Positions 35,191 to 43,976 of a DNA stretch of 64,000 nt are shown piece after piece. The DNA is from JAUIAI01 sp050633665 (lineage in GTDB: Bacteria; Pseudomonadota; Gammaproteobacteria; Burkholderiales; Burkholderiaceae_E). The notes below the pieces were generated by a model. The model was not told the origin of the DNA and made no database searches. It worked only from the letters and a program-made list of their open reading frames with translations. The position numbers and the translations under genes are program-made. Numbering within the stretch: position 1 is the first letter of the stretch; the number at the start of each line of letters is the position of its first letter. The stretch spans positions 375,034 through 439,033 of the forward strand of contig JBOEGY010000009.1 of NCBI GenBank assembly GCA_050633665.1, in the 5' to 3' direction.

Positions 35191-36588
35191 TCAGAAGGGC
35201 GCCGGCCAGCCCAGGTGATCACAGATCTTGCTGTAGCGCGCTTGCAGATCCGCTTCCCCGTCGCCGTGCAGATTGATGACCCCGAAGCGGTTACTGTGCA
35301 TCCATTTGAACTCGCGTTCGGTCCCACTGCGAGTTTTGTGAAAATACAGAATGATCGAGTCTGCAAAAGCCTCTTCGGCCTGGCGTTTTCGCGATCGGGA
35401 GACTGCGGGCGGCATTGAGCCGTCAAAAGTGCGCAGCGCACAACTGGCGGCGACTGTCCCTTTGCGCGGACGCCGGGGGACTAACGCAGGATCCTGACCA
35501 AGCGCCAGCGAAAGCGACATGGCATGGACGTCCAGGCCATCTACCCGCTCGTAGAGGTCAGCGAGCTGGGCGGCAAGACGCGGATTGAATTCGACGATGC
35601 GCAAGTCGTCCGTGGCGGCGTCGTAGAAAAACTCCATGTTGAAAAAGCCGTGATTGAACCCGGCCTCTTCCAGGACCGCCTGGGCTGTCTCGAATGCTCT
35701 CTGCTGAATCCCGTCGGGAAGCCTGGAGGGGTAGGAGAATCGCTGAAACGCCTGCGTACCCGGATACATGATCTCATCGACCACGCCGATCAGGTGCGCC
35801 TTGTTCTGGTAGACGTAACCGTCAAGATTGAATTGCTCTGCCTGAAAATTTTCTTCGACGATCATGCAACGGGCATCAATTGAGATATCAAGCCGGTCGC
35901 GGCAGATGTCGTCAAACGGTTTGACCAGACGCTCAATGATGTGTTTTTCAAACGGCTTGAACCGGACATGTTCAAGCAGTTGGGGGGCGGTATCAATTCG
36001 GCGGGCGAGCACGGAAAAGCTGGCTTTGATCGGCTTGACGAAAATCGGGAATTCAAGCCCGGCCGTCTCCGGCATACCGCCAATCCGGGCATCAAGAACC
36101 GAATAGGCCAGGTTGCATTCAGGCGCTACCTTCTGAATGATTTCCCGGCAGACGAATTTATGTTGTAGCTTCAGTATGGCGTCAACACTGGTGCCGGGTA
36201 GGCCAAGCGCTTCGGCGACCAGCGCCGCTGCCAGTGCGCCAAATTGCTCTTCATGCGACAAGACGGCCTGGATCTTGCCTCGGTGTCTGGCCGCTTGTTT
36301 ACGGGCGAAGCGCTCCATGTTGAACCAGAGCAGATTGGCATTGCTGGGAAATGAGAAAAGATCGAAGCCGGCGCTATGAACCTGGTAGGTTCCGGCAAAG
36401 CGTTTCGCGGCAAGCGCTGCCCAGTCAAGGCCAAACAGCCACAAAATTTCCGCCGGCTGGCCGCGCTGAGTTGATCCAAAGTCGATCAGGCCAGGGGGGC
36501 TGCTGATGCTGGCCGCTGTACCAGAGCCGGTTGAGCGGCTCAGGGCGGGCGAATCAAGACGATTGACTGGTTGTTGGCTAGGCGGCAC
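35191..36588 (-). CDS. ATP-grasp family enzyme of unknown substrate
   Basis: The product has 465 residues. The central ATP-grasp fold is visible: KLQHKFVCREIIQKVAPECN, FPIFVKPIKASFSVLARRI for nucleotide contacts, and FFNMEFFYDAATDDLRIVEFNPRLAAQ for the Mg-binding Glu and Asn-Pro-Arg. The N-terminal ~130 residues resemble a preATP-grasp domain. Such enzymes ligate a carboxylate to an amine or thiol, but no neighbour suggests a substrate. The C-terminal ~110 residues (from RKGTVAASCALRTF) may be an accessory domain. It is a monocistronic minus-strand gene, with a 230-base spacer behind it and nothing cotranscribed. Confidence 0.82.
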   Translation of the reverse strand: MPPSQQPVNRLDSPALSRSTGSGTAASISSPPGLIDFGSTQRGQPAEILWLFGLDWAALAAKRFAGTYQVHSAGFDLFSFPSNANLLWFNMERFARKQAARHRGKIQAVLSHEEQFGALAAALVAEALGLPGTSVDAILKLQHKFVCREIIQKVAPECNLAYSVLDARIGGMPETAGLEFPIFVKPIKASFSVLARRIDTAPQLLEHVRFKPFEKHIIERLVKPFDDICRDRLDISIDARCMIVEENFQAEQFNLDGYVYQNKAHLIGVVDEIMYPGTQAFQRFSYPSRLPDGIQQRAFETAQAVLEEAGFNHGFFNMEFFYDAATDDLRIVEFNPRLAAQLADLYERVDGLDVHAMSLSLALGQDPALVPRRPRKGTVAASCALRTFDGSMPPAVSRSRKRQAEEAFADSIILYFHKTRSGTEREFKWMHSNRFGVINLHGDGEADLQARYSKICDHLGWPAPF

Positions 36589-36818
36589 GTTAAGGCAGAT
36601 CGGGCGAACGAATGATTGGATCAGCAGTTGAGTCGGAAATGCCGTTAGCCCCTGACACCGGATCGGGTAACGGAGCTTCGAAATTCGCCAGCAGCCGGCG
36701 CGAACTCCGCTAAGTGTTTAAAGATTAACAGTTTTTCCGGGCAGCAGCCGAAGCAATGTCTGCTCTATAAGCGCTTTTGCCACGGTTTGCCCGTTAAACA
36801 GACAATCCGTGGCGGGTT

Positions 36819-37571
36819 TCAGCCGCGGCCAATAAACGGCATCTTGGTTGCCATGATGGTCATGAACTGAACATTGGACTCCAGCGGGAGTTCAGCCATC
36901 TGCAGCACAGCCTGGCCGACATGGTTGACATCCATCAGGGGCTCTGCCCGGGTCGAGCCGTCAGCCTGCGGCACACCGTCGGCCATCCGGAAGGCCATCT
37001 CGGTGCCGGCGTTGCCGATATCTATTTGCCCAACGGCAATATTGTGGCGGCGTCCGTCAAGTGCAGCGGCACGCGTCATGCCGGTAACCGCGTGTTTTGT
37101 CGCCGTGTAGGCGATGGTGTTCGGGCGCGGCACATGCGCTGAGATTGAGCCGTTGTTGATAATTCGGCCGCCTTGAGGCGCCTGGTCTTTCATGACTCTG
37201 AATGCCTCGCGAATGCACAGAAACACGCCACTGAGATTAATATCGACGACGTTCTGCCATTGCTCGTCAGTGAGGTCTTCGAGCGGAATTCCGGGGGCGT
37301 TGACGCCAGCGTTATTGAACAACATGTCAACCCGGCCGAACTCGCTTACCGTTTTGCTGAACAAAGCGGCGACCGAATCTGATTGCCCCACGTCGGTTGG
37401 CACGCATAGCGCCTTGCCAGCGTCTGCCATTGCGGCTGTTTCTTTGAGTGGCTCTTCCCGGCGCCCGGCAAGGGTGACATTCCAGCCCTGGTTCAGTAAG
37501 GCGATAGCACTGGCTCGGCCAACACCGCTGCCGGCTCCGGTAACGATTGCGGTTCGGGTTTCATTGCTCAC
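36819..37571 (-). CDS. Short-chain dehydrogenase/reductase
   Basis: The product has 250 residues, classical SDR size. The NAD(P)-binding site is GAGSGVGRASAIALLNQG, NNAGV is in the fourth strand region and YTATKHAVTGMTRAAALDG holds the catalytic Tyr-Lys. The Ser is in INNGSISAHVP. Substrate unknown; the tail MTIMATKMPFIGRG is typical for a group annotated as sugar or secondary-alcohol dehydrogenases. It faces the ldcA-like gene divergently across 104 bases. Confidence 0.9.
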   Translation of the reverse strand: MSNETRTAIVTGAGSGVGRASAIALLNQGWNVTLAGRREEPLKETAAMADAGKALCVPTDVGQSDSVAALFSKTVSEFGRVDMLFNNAGVNAPGIPLEDLTDEQWQNVVDINLSGVFLCIREAFRVMKDQAPQGGRIINNGSISAHVPRPNTIAYTATKHAVTGMTRAAALDGRRHNIAVGQIDIGNAGTEMAFRMADGVPQADGSTRAEPLMDVNHVGQAVLQMAELPLESNVQFMTIMATKMPFIGRG

Positions 37572-37675
37572 GGTTGTCTCTCCGGTCTGTTGGTTTGGCC
37601 GCGCGTCCTGGCAACAAATATCCTGTTGTCTGATCAGCGGCGGTACGATTTAACGCTTAGTGTACTTGGACCGGA

Positions 37676-38629
37676 ATGACGATGCCTGAAGCAACCAATG
37701 CCCCAGGGAAACGAAAACCTGATGTCTATGTCATTTCGCCGGCCGGCGCCGTGCTCGATGCCGGCCGGCTTGATGCGGGAATGACAGCACTCGGTACGTT
37801 GGGGTTTGTGTCGACGAGCGATCGCGCCGTATTGGCCAGGCATCAGCGGTTCGCCGGAACCGATTCCGCTCGGATAAAGGCGTTTTCCCGGGCTGCGAAA
37901 CAGGCTGCACCGATCGTGATGATTTCTCGTGGCGGTTACGGGCTGACCCGGATTCTCGATCAGCTCGATTTCGAAGCATTGGCGGATGCACAGAAACACT
38001 GGGTTGGGTTTTCTGACTTCACCGCGTTTAATCTGGCAATGCTTGCCCAGGCCGGGGCCGGCACCTGGGCCGGGCCTGCGGTGCTTGAGTTTGCTTCGCT
38101 GGCGGCCGCCTGTGAAGCCAACGGTGAAGCGCTCCATGAGGATATAACCGCGGCATCGTTTTGCGAAGCAATGCGCGGTGAAGTTGAGGGGCTCGGCTTT
38201 GCCTACGACGGTCCGCGGGGCGTCGATGTTGAAGGCGTGCTGTGGGGCGGCAACCTGGCTATGGTCGCCAGCATGGTCGGCAGCCGGTATTTTCCGCAGG
38301 TGGATCGCGGTCTGCTCTTTCTTGAAGATGTGGCCGAACATCCCTACCGGATCGAGCGCTTGCTTTCTCAGTTACTCCATAGTGGTGTAATCGATCGGCA
38401 GGCCGCAGTATTGCTGGGAGATTTCAGCAGTTACCGTTTGTCGGCACTGGATGGCGGCTTTGACCTGCCCGATGTGGTCAGGTTTCTACGCAGCCGGACG
38501 GCCACCCCAATCGTCACCGGCCTGCCGTTTGGCCATCAGGGGCCCAAGCTGACATTGCCGCACGGGGCCAGGCTGGGTTTGTCGACAGATCGCGACAACG
38601 CCTGGCTGGTTTTTCCTCACCACCACTGA
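37676..38629 (+). CDS. LD-carboxypeptidase (muramoyltetrapeptide carboxypeptidase, LdcA/S66 family)
   Basis: The product has 317 residues. It starts near VYVISPAGAVLDAGRLDAGM; the S66 nucleophile region is MISRGGYGLTRILDQLDF (about residues 81-98), with the later GVDVEGVLWGGNLAMVASM carrying the Glu and GLPFGHQGPKLTLPHG the His of the catalytic triad. LdcA removes the terminal D-Ala from cytosolic murein tetrapeptides during recycling. It stands alone between an SDR and a cyclase gene. Confidence 0.92.
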   Translation: MTMPEATNAPGKRKPDVYVISPAGAVLDAGRLDAGMTALGTLGFVSTSDRAVLARHQRFAGTDSARIKAFSRAAKQAAPIVMISRGGYGLTRILDQLDFEALADAQKHWVGFSDFTAFNLAMLAQAGAGTWAGPAVLEFASLAAACEANGEALHEDITAASFCEAMRGEVEGLGFAYDGPRGVDVEGVLWGGNLAMVASMVGSRYFPQVDRGLLFLEDVAEHPYRIERLLSQLLHSGVIDRQAAVLLGDFSSYRLSALDGGFDLPDVVRFLRSRTATPIVTGLPFGHQGPKLTLPHGARLGLSTDRDNAWLVFPHHH

Positions 38630-38702
38630 GATCACCAGCGGGCTGTAGCTTTCCGCCCAGGTGCCGATAAGACACTATGGACCGAATTCAGATGGCTAGT
38701 TG

Positions 38703-40199
38703 ATGGCGAACCCCCCAACTCAGGAAGGCCGGCGTCTGGCTGCGCTGTACCGTGAAGAGCTGTTGGATACCGAGGCGGAGGCGGTACTGGACGGTCTGAC
38801 CCGGGTCGCCGCCGAAGTCTGTGGTGCGCCGATTGCGCTGATCAGCCTGGTGGATAAAGACCGGCAGTGGTTCAAATCTGCGGTCGGCTTGCCTCAGGGA
38901 GATCAAACGCCGCGCGAGCATGCTTTCTGCGCGCATGCCATTGTGAATCCTGACGACTTGTTTGAAATACCTGATGCAAAAGCGGACCCTCGTTTCGTCG
39001 ATAATCCGTTGGTCACCGGGGCGCCTCATATCCGCGCTTACGCCGGCGTGCCGATCAAGGCCCCAGACGGCTCGGCCCTGGGGACTTTATGTGTCTTGCA
39101 GCGTCAGGCCGGATCACTCTCGGCGGTCCAATCGGCTTCCCTGACTAGTCTGGCTGACGTCGTGACCCGGTTGCTCCGGGAGCGTTCGTTACATCGCGCG
39201 GCGAAAGAACGCCTGACGACCATCTATATCGAGACGCCTGCGCTTTTGTATCTGTTGAACGCGCAGGGCGAGATCATTGAAGTCAGTGATATGTGGCTGA
39301 ACCACTTTGGCTATGAATCAGAGCAGGTATTGGGGAGAAACGCGCGGGAATTGATGACGACTCGGGCCCGTGAGGCTTTCATGCTGGAGCGGGACCGATT
39401 GTGGGCAGAAGGGGGGTGCCGAGACTTTCCCTGTCAATTCACCAAGGCCGACGGTCAGGTGGTTGATGTTCTGATGTCTGCTGATATCGAACTCGATAGC
39501 GCGGGCGATCCGTCGCAGGTTCGTTGTGTGCTGGTTGATGTCACTCACCAGCTCATGTTGCAAAGCGAGCTGGAGTATCAGGCACGGATAGATGACATGA
39601 CCGGGCTCGCGAATCGGGCCTGGTTCATGCAGAACATGCGGGTTGAACTGGATCGCTCCAAGCGTCATGCGCGTCCATTGTCTCTGATCATGTTTGACAT
39701 AGATCACTTCAAGCAGATGAATGATCAATACGGTCATCTGGTTGGCGACCGGGCATTGATTGCTATTGCTGAGCAGGCGCGTGAACAACTGCGGGTCAGC
39801 GATCAGATCGGCCGTATCGGCGGTGAAGAGTTTGCGATTCTGTTGCCCGAAACCGATGCGTCAGGCGCACTGCTGCTGGCAGAGCGGCTACGCCAGAGGC
39901 TTGAGAGTATGGACTCGTCTGCGTACAAGCTACCGTGCCAGGTTACGGCGAGTTTTGGCGTAGCACTGGTTGATCCCCAGCTGTCGGTCGATACGGCTCT
40001 GAAGAATGCCGACATGGCAATGTATGCCGCCAAGCGTGATGGGCGAAACCGGGTGGTGCTCTGGAAGGATCATCGAATTGTCATGACCGGCCGCCGCCTG
40101 AGCCTGCCGGCAGCGGATCAGGCGGCGTTGGATCATGTGATTGACGATGCAATGCGGGCGATGAGCGAAGGCCTCGTAGATCTGGATCTGGTGATCTAG
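38703..40199 (+). CDS. Diguanylate cyclase with GAF and PAS sensor domains
   Basis: The product has about 498 residues from ATG 38703 (a TTG lies one codon upstream). A GAF domain (about 20-160; GAPIALISLVDKDRQWFKS, then REHAFCAHAI) is followed by a PAS domain (about 175-285; LLNAQGEIIEVSDMWLNHFG) and a GGDEF domain (about 325-480) with the active-site variant GGEEF in IGRIGGEEFAILLPET. It makes cyclic di-GMP from two GTP. No RxxD inhibitory motif is obvious. It lacks membrane segments, so it senses cytosolic signals. The stop overlaps the GST gene by 4 bases (CTAG). Confidence 0.93.
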   Translation: MANPPTQEGRRLAALYREELLDTEAEAVLDGLTRVAAEVCGAPIALISLVDKDRQWFKSAVGLPQGDQTPREHAFCAHAIVNPDDLFEIPDAKADPRFVDNPLVTGAPHIRAYAGVPIKAPDGSALGTLCVLQRQAGSLSAVQSASLTSLADVVTRLLRERSLHRAAKERLTTIYIETPALLYLLNAQGEIIEVSDMWLNHFGYESEQVLGRNARELMTTRAREAFMLERDRLWAEGGCRDFPCQFTKADGQVVDVLMSADIELDSAGDPSQVRCVLVDVTHQLMLQSELEYQARIDDMTGLANRAWFMQNMRVELDRSKRHARPLSLIMFDIDHFKQMNDQYGHLVGDRALIAIAEQAREQLRVSDQIGRIGGEEFAILLPETDASGALLLAERLRQRLESMDSSAYKLPCQVTASFGVALVDPQLSVDTALKNADMAMYAAKRDGRNRVVLWKDHRIVMTGRRLSLPAADQAALDHVIDDAMRAMSEGLVDLDLVI

Positions 40200-40849
40200 C
40201 CCTTGAAGGTATCCAGCCCAACCCGTTCAGTGGCCAATGCTCTGGCAATAGCGGGATTCTGGCAAACCCGCTCGACCAGCGCCAGCAGACGCGGCAGCGA
40301 GGCCGGATTGATACCGGCAATGCCACTCCAGCGCAATAAGGTGAACGAATAGGCGTCAGCGAACCCGGGTTGCTTGTTGCCTGCCAGGAAACCTTGTTCC
40401 GGCACCATACTGTCCAGGCGTTCAAGCTGCTGGCGAAAATCCTGGACGCCCAGCGCTTTGACTTCAGCTTGTGCCGATTCACTTTCAGCAAACTTGCTGG
40501 CCCGGAAAATCCTGGTGAAGCAGGGGTGTACCGTATTGTTCATCCAGGCGAGAAGCGACAAGGCATGACTGCGGGCCGGCTGCTCCGCTGGCATTAGCGA
40601 TAGTTGCGGATAGGCGGCATCCAGTCGGTTGCAGATCGCCAGTATCTGAGTCAGCGGTTGGCCATCGGCAATCAGAACCGGCACTTGTCCGTTGGGGTTC
40701 AGTGCCAGATAGTCCGGGGCGAATTGTTCGCCCTTGTGCAGTTTGACCCTGTGGGCGACAAAGTCGTCGCCGGTTTTTTCGCGAATGATCTCAAGCGCAG
40801 CGTGAGGTACAAACGAGCACGCACCCGGCGCAAAATACAACTCATACAT
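40196..40849 (-). CDS. Glutathione S-transferase family protein
   Basis: The product has 217 residues. The thioredoxin-like N-domain starts MYELYFAPGACSFVPHAALE, with the catalytic Ser/Cys region near residue 10-13 and the glutathione-binding NPNGQVPVL (Pro in cis), then a helical C-domain (about 85-210). The N-terminal pattern resembles beta-class bacterial GSTs. It is followed by lipA (transcribed the same way) with 11 bases between them, but a direct link to lipoate is not expected. Confidence 0.9.
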   Translation of the reverse strand: MYELYFAPGACSFVPHAALEIIREKTGDDFVAHRVKLHKGEQFAPDYLALNPNGQVPVLIADGQPLTQILAICNRLDAAYPQLSLMPAEQPARSHALSLLAWMNNTVHPCFTRIFRASKFAESESAQAEVKALGVQDFRQQLERLDSMVPEQGFLAGNKQPGFADAYSFTLLRWSGIAGINPASLPRLLALVERVCQNPAIARALATERVGLDTFKG

Positions 40850-40860
40850 GATTTGAATCT

Positions 40861-41880
40861 CTAGTTTGTTGCCAGGACGCCGGCTTTGTCTGCCTGTTCG
40901 TCAGCATGGTAGGAAGAGCGAACCATCGCGCCAACCGCGGCGTGCGAGAAGCCCATCTTGAGTGCTTCCTGCTCAAACATGGCAAACGTATCGGGATGGA
41001 CATAGCGTTGTACGGGCAGGTGCGAATTGCTGGGTGCCAGGTACTGACCGAGCGTGAGCATATCAATGTTGTGTTCGCGCATGTCGCGCATGACGGCCAG
41101 GATTTCTTCGTCTGTTTCGCCCAGTCCAACCATGAGCCCGGATTTGGTTGGCACGCCGGGAACCCGGTTTTTGAACTCGGCAAGCAGAGTCAACGAGTGC
41201 TGGTAGTCTGAGCCTGGACGAGCTTGTTTGTACAAGCGCGGTATGGTTTCCAGATTATGGTTCATGACGTCGGGCGGGGCGGCTTCAAGAATCCCCAGAG
41301 CGCGTTCCAGGCGGGCTCTGAAATCAGGGACCAGAACCTCAATCTGGGTTCGCGGTGAGTGTGCCCGAACCGCTTTGATGCAATTGACGAAATGCTCGGC
41401 ACCGCCGTCGCGTAAATCATCGCGATCAACGCTCGTGATCACCACATAGGACAGCCGCAAAGCGGCAATCGTTTTGGCGAGATTTTCCGGCTCGTCGGTA
41501 TCGAGCGGGTCTGGTCGGCCGTGACCGACATCGCAAAACGGACAGCGTCGGGTGCATTTGTCGCCCATGATCATGAAGGTTGCGGTCCCTTTGCCAAAGC
41601 ACTCGCCGATGTTCGGGCAGGAGGCTTCTTCGCAGACGGTATAGAGTTTATGCTCGCGCAAGATCTCCTTGATTTCGGTGAATCGGGAGTTAATCGCCGG
41701 CGCTTTGACCCGAATCCAGTCGGGTTTTTTCAGCACTTCGCTGGCGGGTACGATCTTGATCGGGATGCGTGAGGTCTTGTCGGCCGACTTTTGTTTGCGG
41801 GTCGGATCGTAGCCGGCGGCAGGTTTGCCTGCCTTGGTTTGGGATGATTCGGTATCAGGTTTCAAATTTTCTCCGGCCAT
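40861..41880 (-). CDS. lipA: Lipoyl synthase
   Basis: The product has 339 residues. It is a radical SAM enzyme that inserts two sulfurs into protein-bound octanoate. Both iron-sulfur motifs are present: the LipA-specific CEEASCPNIGEC and the radical-SAM CTRRCPFCDVG. The C-terminal RSSYHAD provides the conserved RSSY serine ligand of the auxiliary cluster. It follows lipB by 12 bases on the same strand. A 40-residue basic N-terminal extension before IPIKIVPASE is somewhat longer than in E. coli. Confidence 0.97.
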   Translation of the reverse strand: MAGENLKPDTESSQTKAGKPAAGYDPTRKQKSADKTSRIPIKIVPASEVLKKPDWIRVKAPAINSRFTEIKEILREHKLYTVCEEASCPNIGECFGKGTATFMIMGDKCTRRCPFCDVGHGRPDPLDTDEPENLAKTIAALRLSYVVITSVDRDDLRDGGAEHFVNCIKAVRAHSPRTQIEVLVPDFRARLERALGILEAAPPDVMNHNLETIPRLYKQARPGSDYQHSLTLLAEFKNRVPGVPTKSGLMVGLGETDEEILAVMRDMREHNIDMLTLGQYLAPSNSHLPVQRYVHPDTFAMFEQEALKMGFSHAAVGAMVRSSYHADEQADKAGVLATN

Positions 41881-41892
41881 TAAGGCTTCGGC

Positions 41893-42555
41893 TCAACTGA
41901 TCGATTTGACCAGGCTGGTGGCTAGGGCTTCTGAGAGTCCGGCAACACTGACCGGACTAGCGTCCTGGCCCAGAACCGATTTCATGTCAGTAACCGTCAA
42001 GCCCGGATAGCCGCAAGGGTTAATCCGGGTAAAAGGCTGTAAGTCCATCGCGACATTCAGTGCAACACCATGAAAGGTACAACCACGCCGTACCTTGAGC
42101 CCTAATGCTGCAATTTTACTGCCCGAATGGGGTTCGTGGCCAGTGACGTAAACCCCTGGCGCGCCGGTCTTGCGTTCTGCGCGTATTCCATTTTGCTCGA
42201 GCACTTCGATCAAGGCCTGCTCCAGCCGGTAGACCATTGTTTTGACCGTCAGGCCTCTGCGGCGCAAGTCGATCAGCGTATAAGCGACGAGCTGACCCGG
42301 CCCATGATAGGTGACCTGCCCCCCTCGTTCTGTCTTGATGACTGGAATGGGGCCAGGGTCCAGCAGATGCTCGGACTTGCCTGCCAGCCCCAGCGTGAAC
42401 ACAGCCGGGTGTTCGACCAGCCAGATCTGGTCGGCAGTATTGACGGAGCGCTGCTCGGTGAAAGTCTGCATTTCCCGGCGACAGGTTTCATAGTCGATCT
42501 GTCGCAGCGGTTTGATCTGCACAGGCGCGATAGCGGGCGTGTTCTCTGGTGGCAT
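41893..42555 (-). CDS. lipB: Octanoyl-(acyl-carrier-protein)-protein N-octanoyltransferase
   Basis: The product has 220 residues. LipB motifs are complete: EHPAVFTLGLAG, RGGQVTYHGPGQLVAYTLID with the RGG and GPGQ motifs, KTGAPGVYV, GSKIAALGLKVRRGCTFHG with the catalytic Lys and Cys, and NVAMDLQPFTRINPCGYPGL. It transfers octanoyl from ACP to lipoyl domains, and LipA then makes lipoate. The start codon abuts the stop of the upstream PIN gene, placing a likely toxin-type or nuclease-type gene inside the transcription unit. Confidence 0.97.
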   Translation of the reverse strand: MPPENTPAIAPVQIKPLRQIDYETCRREMQTFTEQRSVNTADQIWLVEHPAVFTLGLAGKSEHLLDPGPIPVIKTERGGQVTYHGPGQLVAYTLIDLRRRGLTVKTMVYRLEQALIEVLEQNGIRAERKTGAPGVYVTGHEPHSGSKIAALGLKVRRGCTFHGVALNVAMDLQPFTRINPCGYPGLTVTDMKSVLGQDASPVSVAGLSEALATSLVKSIS

Positions 42556-43050
42556 TTAGACGGTCGCTGGTCGTGGCATGATGCGCTGCCCGGCATTCCA
42601 GGTGGCCAGCGTGACGATGTCAAAGCGATAGTCGCGCCGGGCCCGGCGCGCCAGTTTGAGCAGTGCCTTGTCCTTGCTGAGCAGATAGTCCGCCCCGGTC
42701 TGGATGGCCAGGTCAAGGAACTGTTGATCGTCTGGGTCCGTACACAGCAGACTCGGTAAGCTTGTGGCTTGATGCTCTGGGGCTGGTGGGACGATCCGAG
42801 CGAGTTGGTCGAATTGCGTCAGACACGCTGCCTGAGCCGCCATGTCCAGCCCGAATTTGTCGCGAGTGATGACATCAGCGAATTCGTCACGTGCCTGGGG
42901 TCCCGCCAGAATGCGCACCTGGCCGGTCTGGTGGGCCGCGACCAGCTTGGTCGTTGCCGAGTCTTTGAAGACCAGCCAGTCGAGCCAGATATTGGTATCC
43001 AGAATCAGGATCAGGTCGGGTCGTTCGACAGAGGGTTCCAGCTCATCCAT
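42556..43050 (-). CDS. PIN-domain protein (putative toxin-like ribonuclease)
   Basis: The product has 164 residues. The first acidic residue of the PIN active site is in LILILDTNIWLDWLVF, with Asp in DEFADVI and the late acidic cluster CTDPDDQQFLDLAIQTGADYLLSKDKALL typical of the PIN fold. This longer form is usually annotated as a putative toxin of the PIN family. No antitoxin gene of typical size lies next to it: upstream is the divergent NnrU gene, downstream lipB. It is translated immediately before lipB and may be cotranscribed with it. Confidence 0.86.
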   Translation of the reverse strand: MDELEPSVERPDLILILDTNIWLDWLVFKDSATTKLVAAHQTGQVRILAGPQARDEFADVITRDKFGLDMAAQAACLTQFDQLARIVPPAPEHQATSLPSLLCTDPDDQQFLDLAIQTGADYLLSKDKALLKLARRARRDYRFDIVTLATWNAGQRIMPRPATV

Positions 43051-43096
43051 ACTTACGGCCTATTCAGGCAATTGCCCAGGGGCGGGAACTCAAAGT

Positions 43097-43678
43097 ATGT
43101 CATTGCTCATAGCCGGGTTGGTCGTTTTCCTCGGAATCCATTCGATTCGTATCTTTGCTGAAGGTGGGCGGCAGGCTCTGATCGGCCGCCTCGGCGCGAG
43201 CGGCTTCAAAGGGTTGTATACCGTTGTTTCCCTGGCTGGTTTTGCGCTGATTGTCTATGGTTACGGCGAAGCCCGCATGACCACATCGCTGGTCTGGAAT
43301 CCACCGGTCGCCACTCGTCATCTCGCCGCCTTGCTGACTCTGGTCGCATTTGTTTTTCTGGCAGCCTCGTATGTACCGGGCAACCGGATCAAACGCGCCG
43401 TCGCTCACCCGATGGTGATTGGCGTGAAGGTGTGGGCATTCGCGCACTTGTTATCGAATGGTACGGTTGCCGATATTGTCTTGTTCGGCTCGTTCATGGT
43501 GTGGGCGGCGCTCGATTTTCGCGCTGCCCGGGCACGTGACCGCAATGCGGACATCAAGCCGGCTACAGAAGCTTCTCTGAGCAGGGACTTCCTCGTAGTT
43601 GGTGCCGGCGTTATTGGCTGGCTGGTTTTTGCTCTCTGGTTACATGGCTGGCTGATCGGCATCAAGCCATTCGGCTAG
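43097..43678 (+). CDS. NnrU-family membrane protein
   Basis: The product has 193 residues from ATG 43097, giving MSLLIAGLVVFLGIHSIRIF, the typical NnrU start with a conserved His in the first helix. Five to six hydrophobic segments follow: about 35-55, 75-95, 110-125, 130-150 and 170-190. NnrU relatives are linked to nitric-oxide metabolism in denitrifiers but also occur widely without it, and no nitrogen-oxide gene is nearby. Its 46-base spacer with the PIN gene is divergent, and its end is 3 bases from the DUF493 gene. Confidence 0.87.
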   Translation: MSLLIAGLVVFLGIHSIRIFAEGGRQALIGRLGASGFKGLYTVVSLAGFALIVYGYGEARMTTSLVWNPPVATRHLAALLTLVAFVFLAASYVPGNRIKRAVAHPMVIGVKVWAFAHLLSNGTVADIVLFGSFMVWAALDFRAARARDRNADIKPATEASLSRDFLVVGAGVIGWLVFALWLHGWLIGIKPFG

Positions 43679-43681
43679 CCG

Positions 43682-43972
43682 TCAAATCACCATCCGAACC
43701 ATCTGATGATTGGCCAGCGCCATATAGATGCCTTGTAATTGCTCGCGGGTTTCTACCTGAACATTCACGGTCAGGCTGACAAATTTGCCGGTGCGACTCT
43801 GGGTGGCGGTGATCCGGGCTGCATCAAAATGATCAATGTGATTGCTGACGACTGCAGCCACCGTGGATTCGAACAAGGCATTTGGCAGGCCGATGACCTT
43901 GATCGGAAAATCACAGGGAAACTCCAGCAGAGCCTCGATTCGGTCGAATGTCTGGTTTATTTCGCTAGACAT
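43682..43972 (-). CDS. DUF493 (YbeD-like) family protein
   Basis: The product has 96 residues from ATG 43972 (MSSEINQTFDRIEALLEFPC). FPCDFPIKVIGLPNALFESTV and the C-terminal TREQLQGIYMALANHQMVRMVI match the YbeD family, a ferredoxin-like fold that binds small ligands, found next to lipB in E. coli and betaproteobacteria. An open frame extends upstream to 44083, but those residues are read from inside the dat gene. It follows dat by 4 bases. Confidence 0.93.
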   Translation of the reverse strand: MSSEINQTFDRIEALLEFPCDFPIKVIGLPNALFESTVAAVVSNHIDHFDAARITATQSRTGKFVSLTVNVQVETREQLQGIYMALANHQMVRMVI

Positions 43973-43976
43973 ATTG

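Noticed and set aside
37634..38341. A 235-codon minus-strand frame antisense to the LD-carboxypeptidase gene
   Set aside because: The plus-strand S66 protein is clearly real, and the antisense product has no motif.
42127..42759. A 210-codon plus-strand frame opposite lipB and the PIN gene
   Set aside because: It spans two real minus-strand genes and has no domain or ribosome-binding site.
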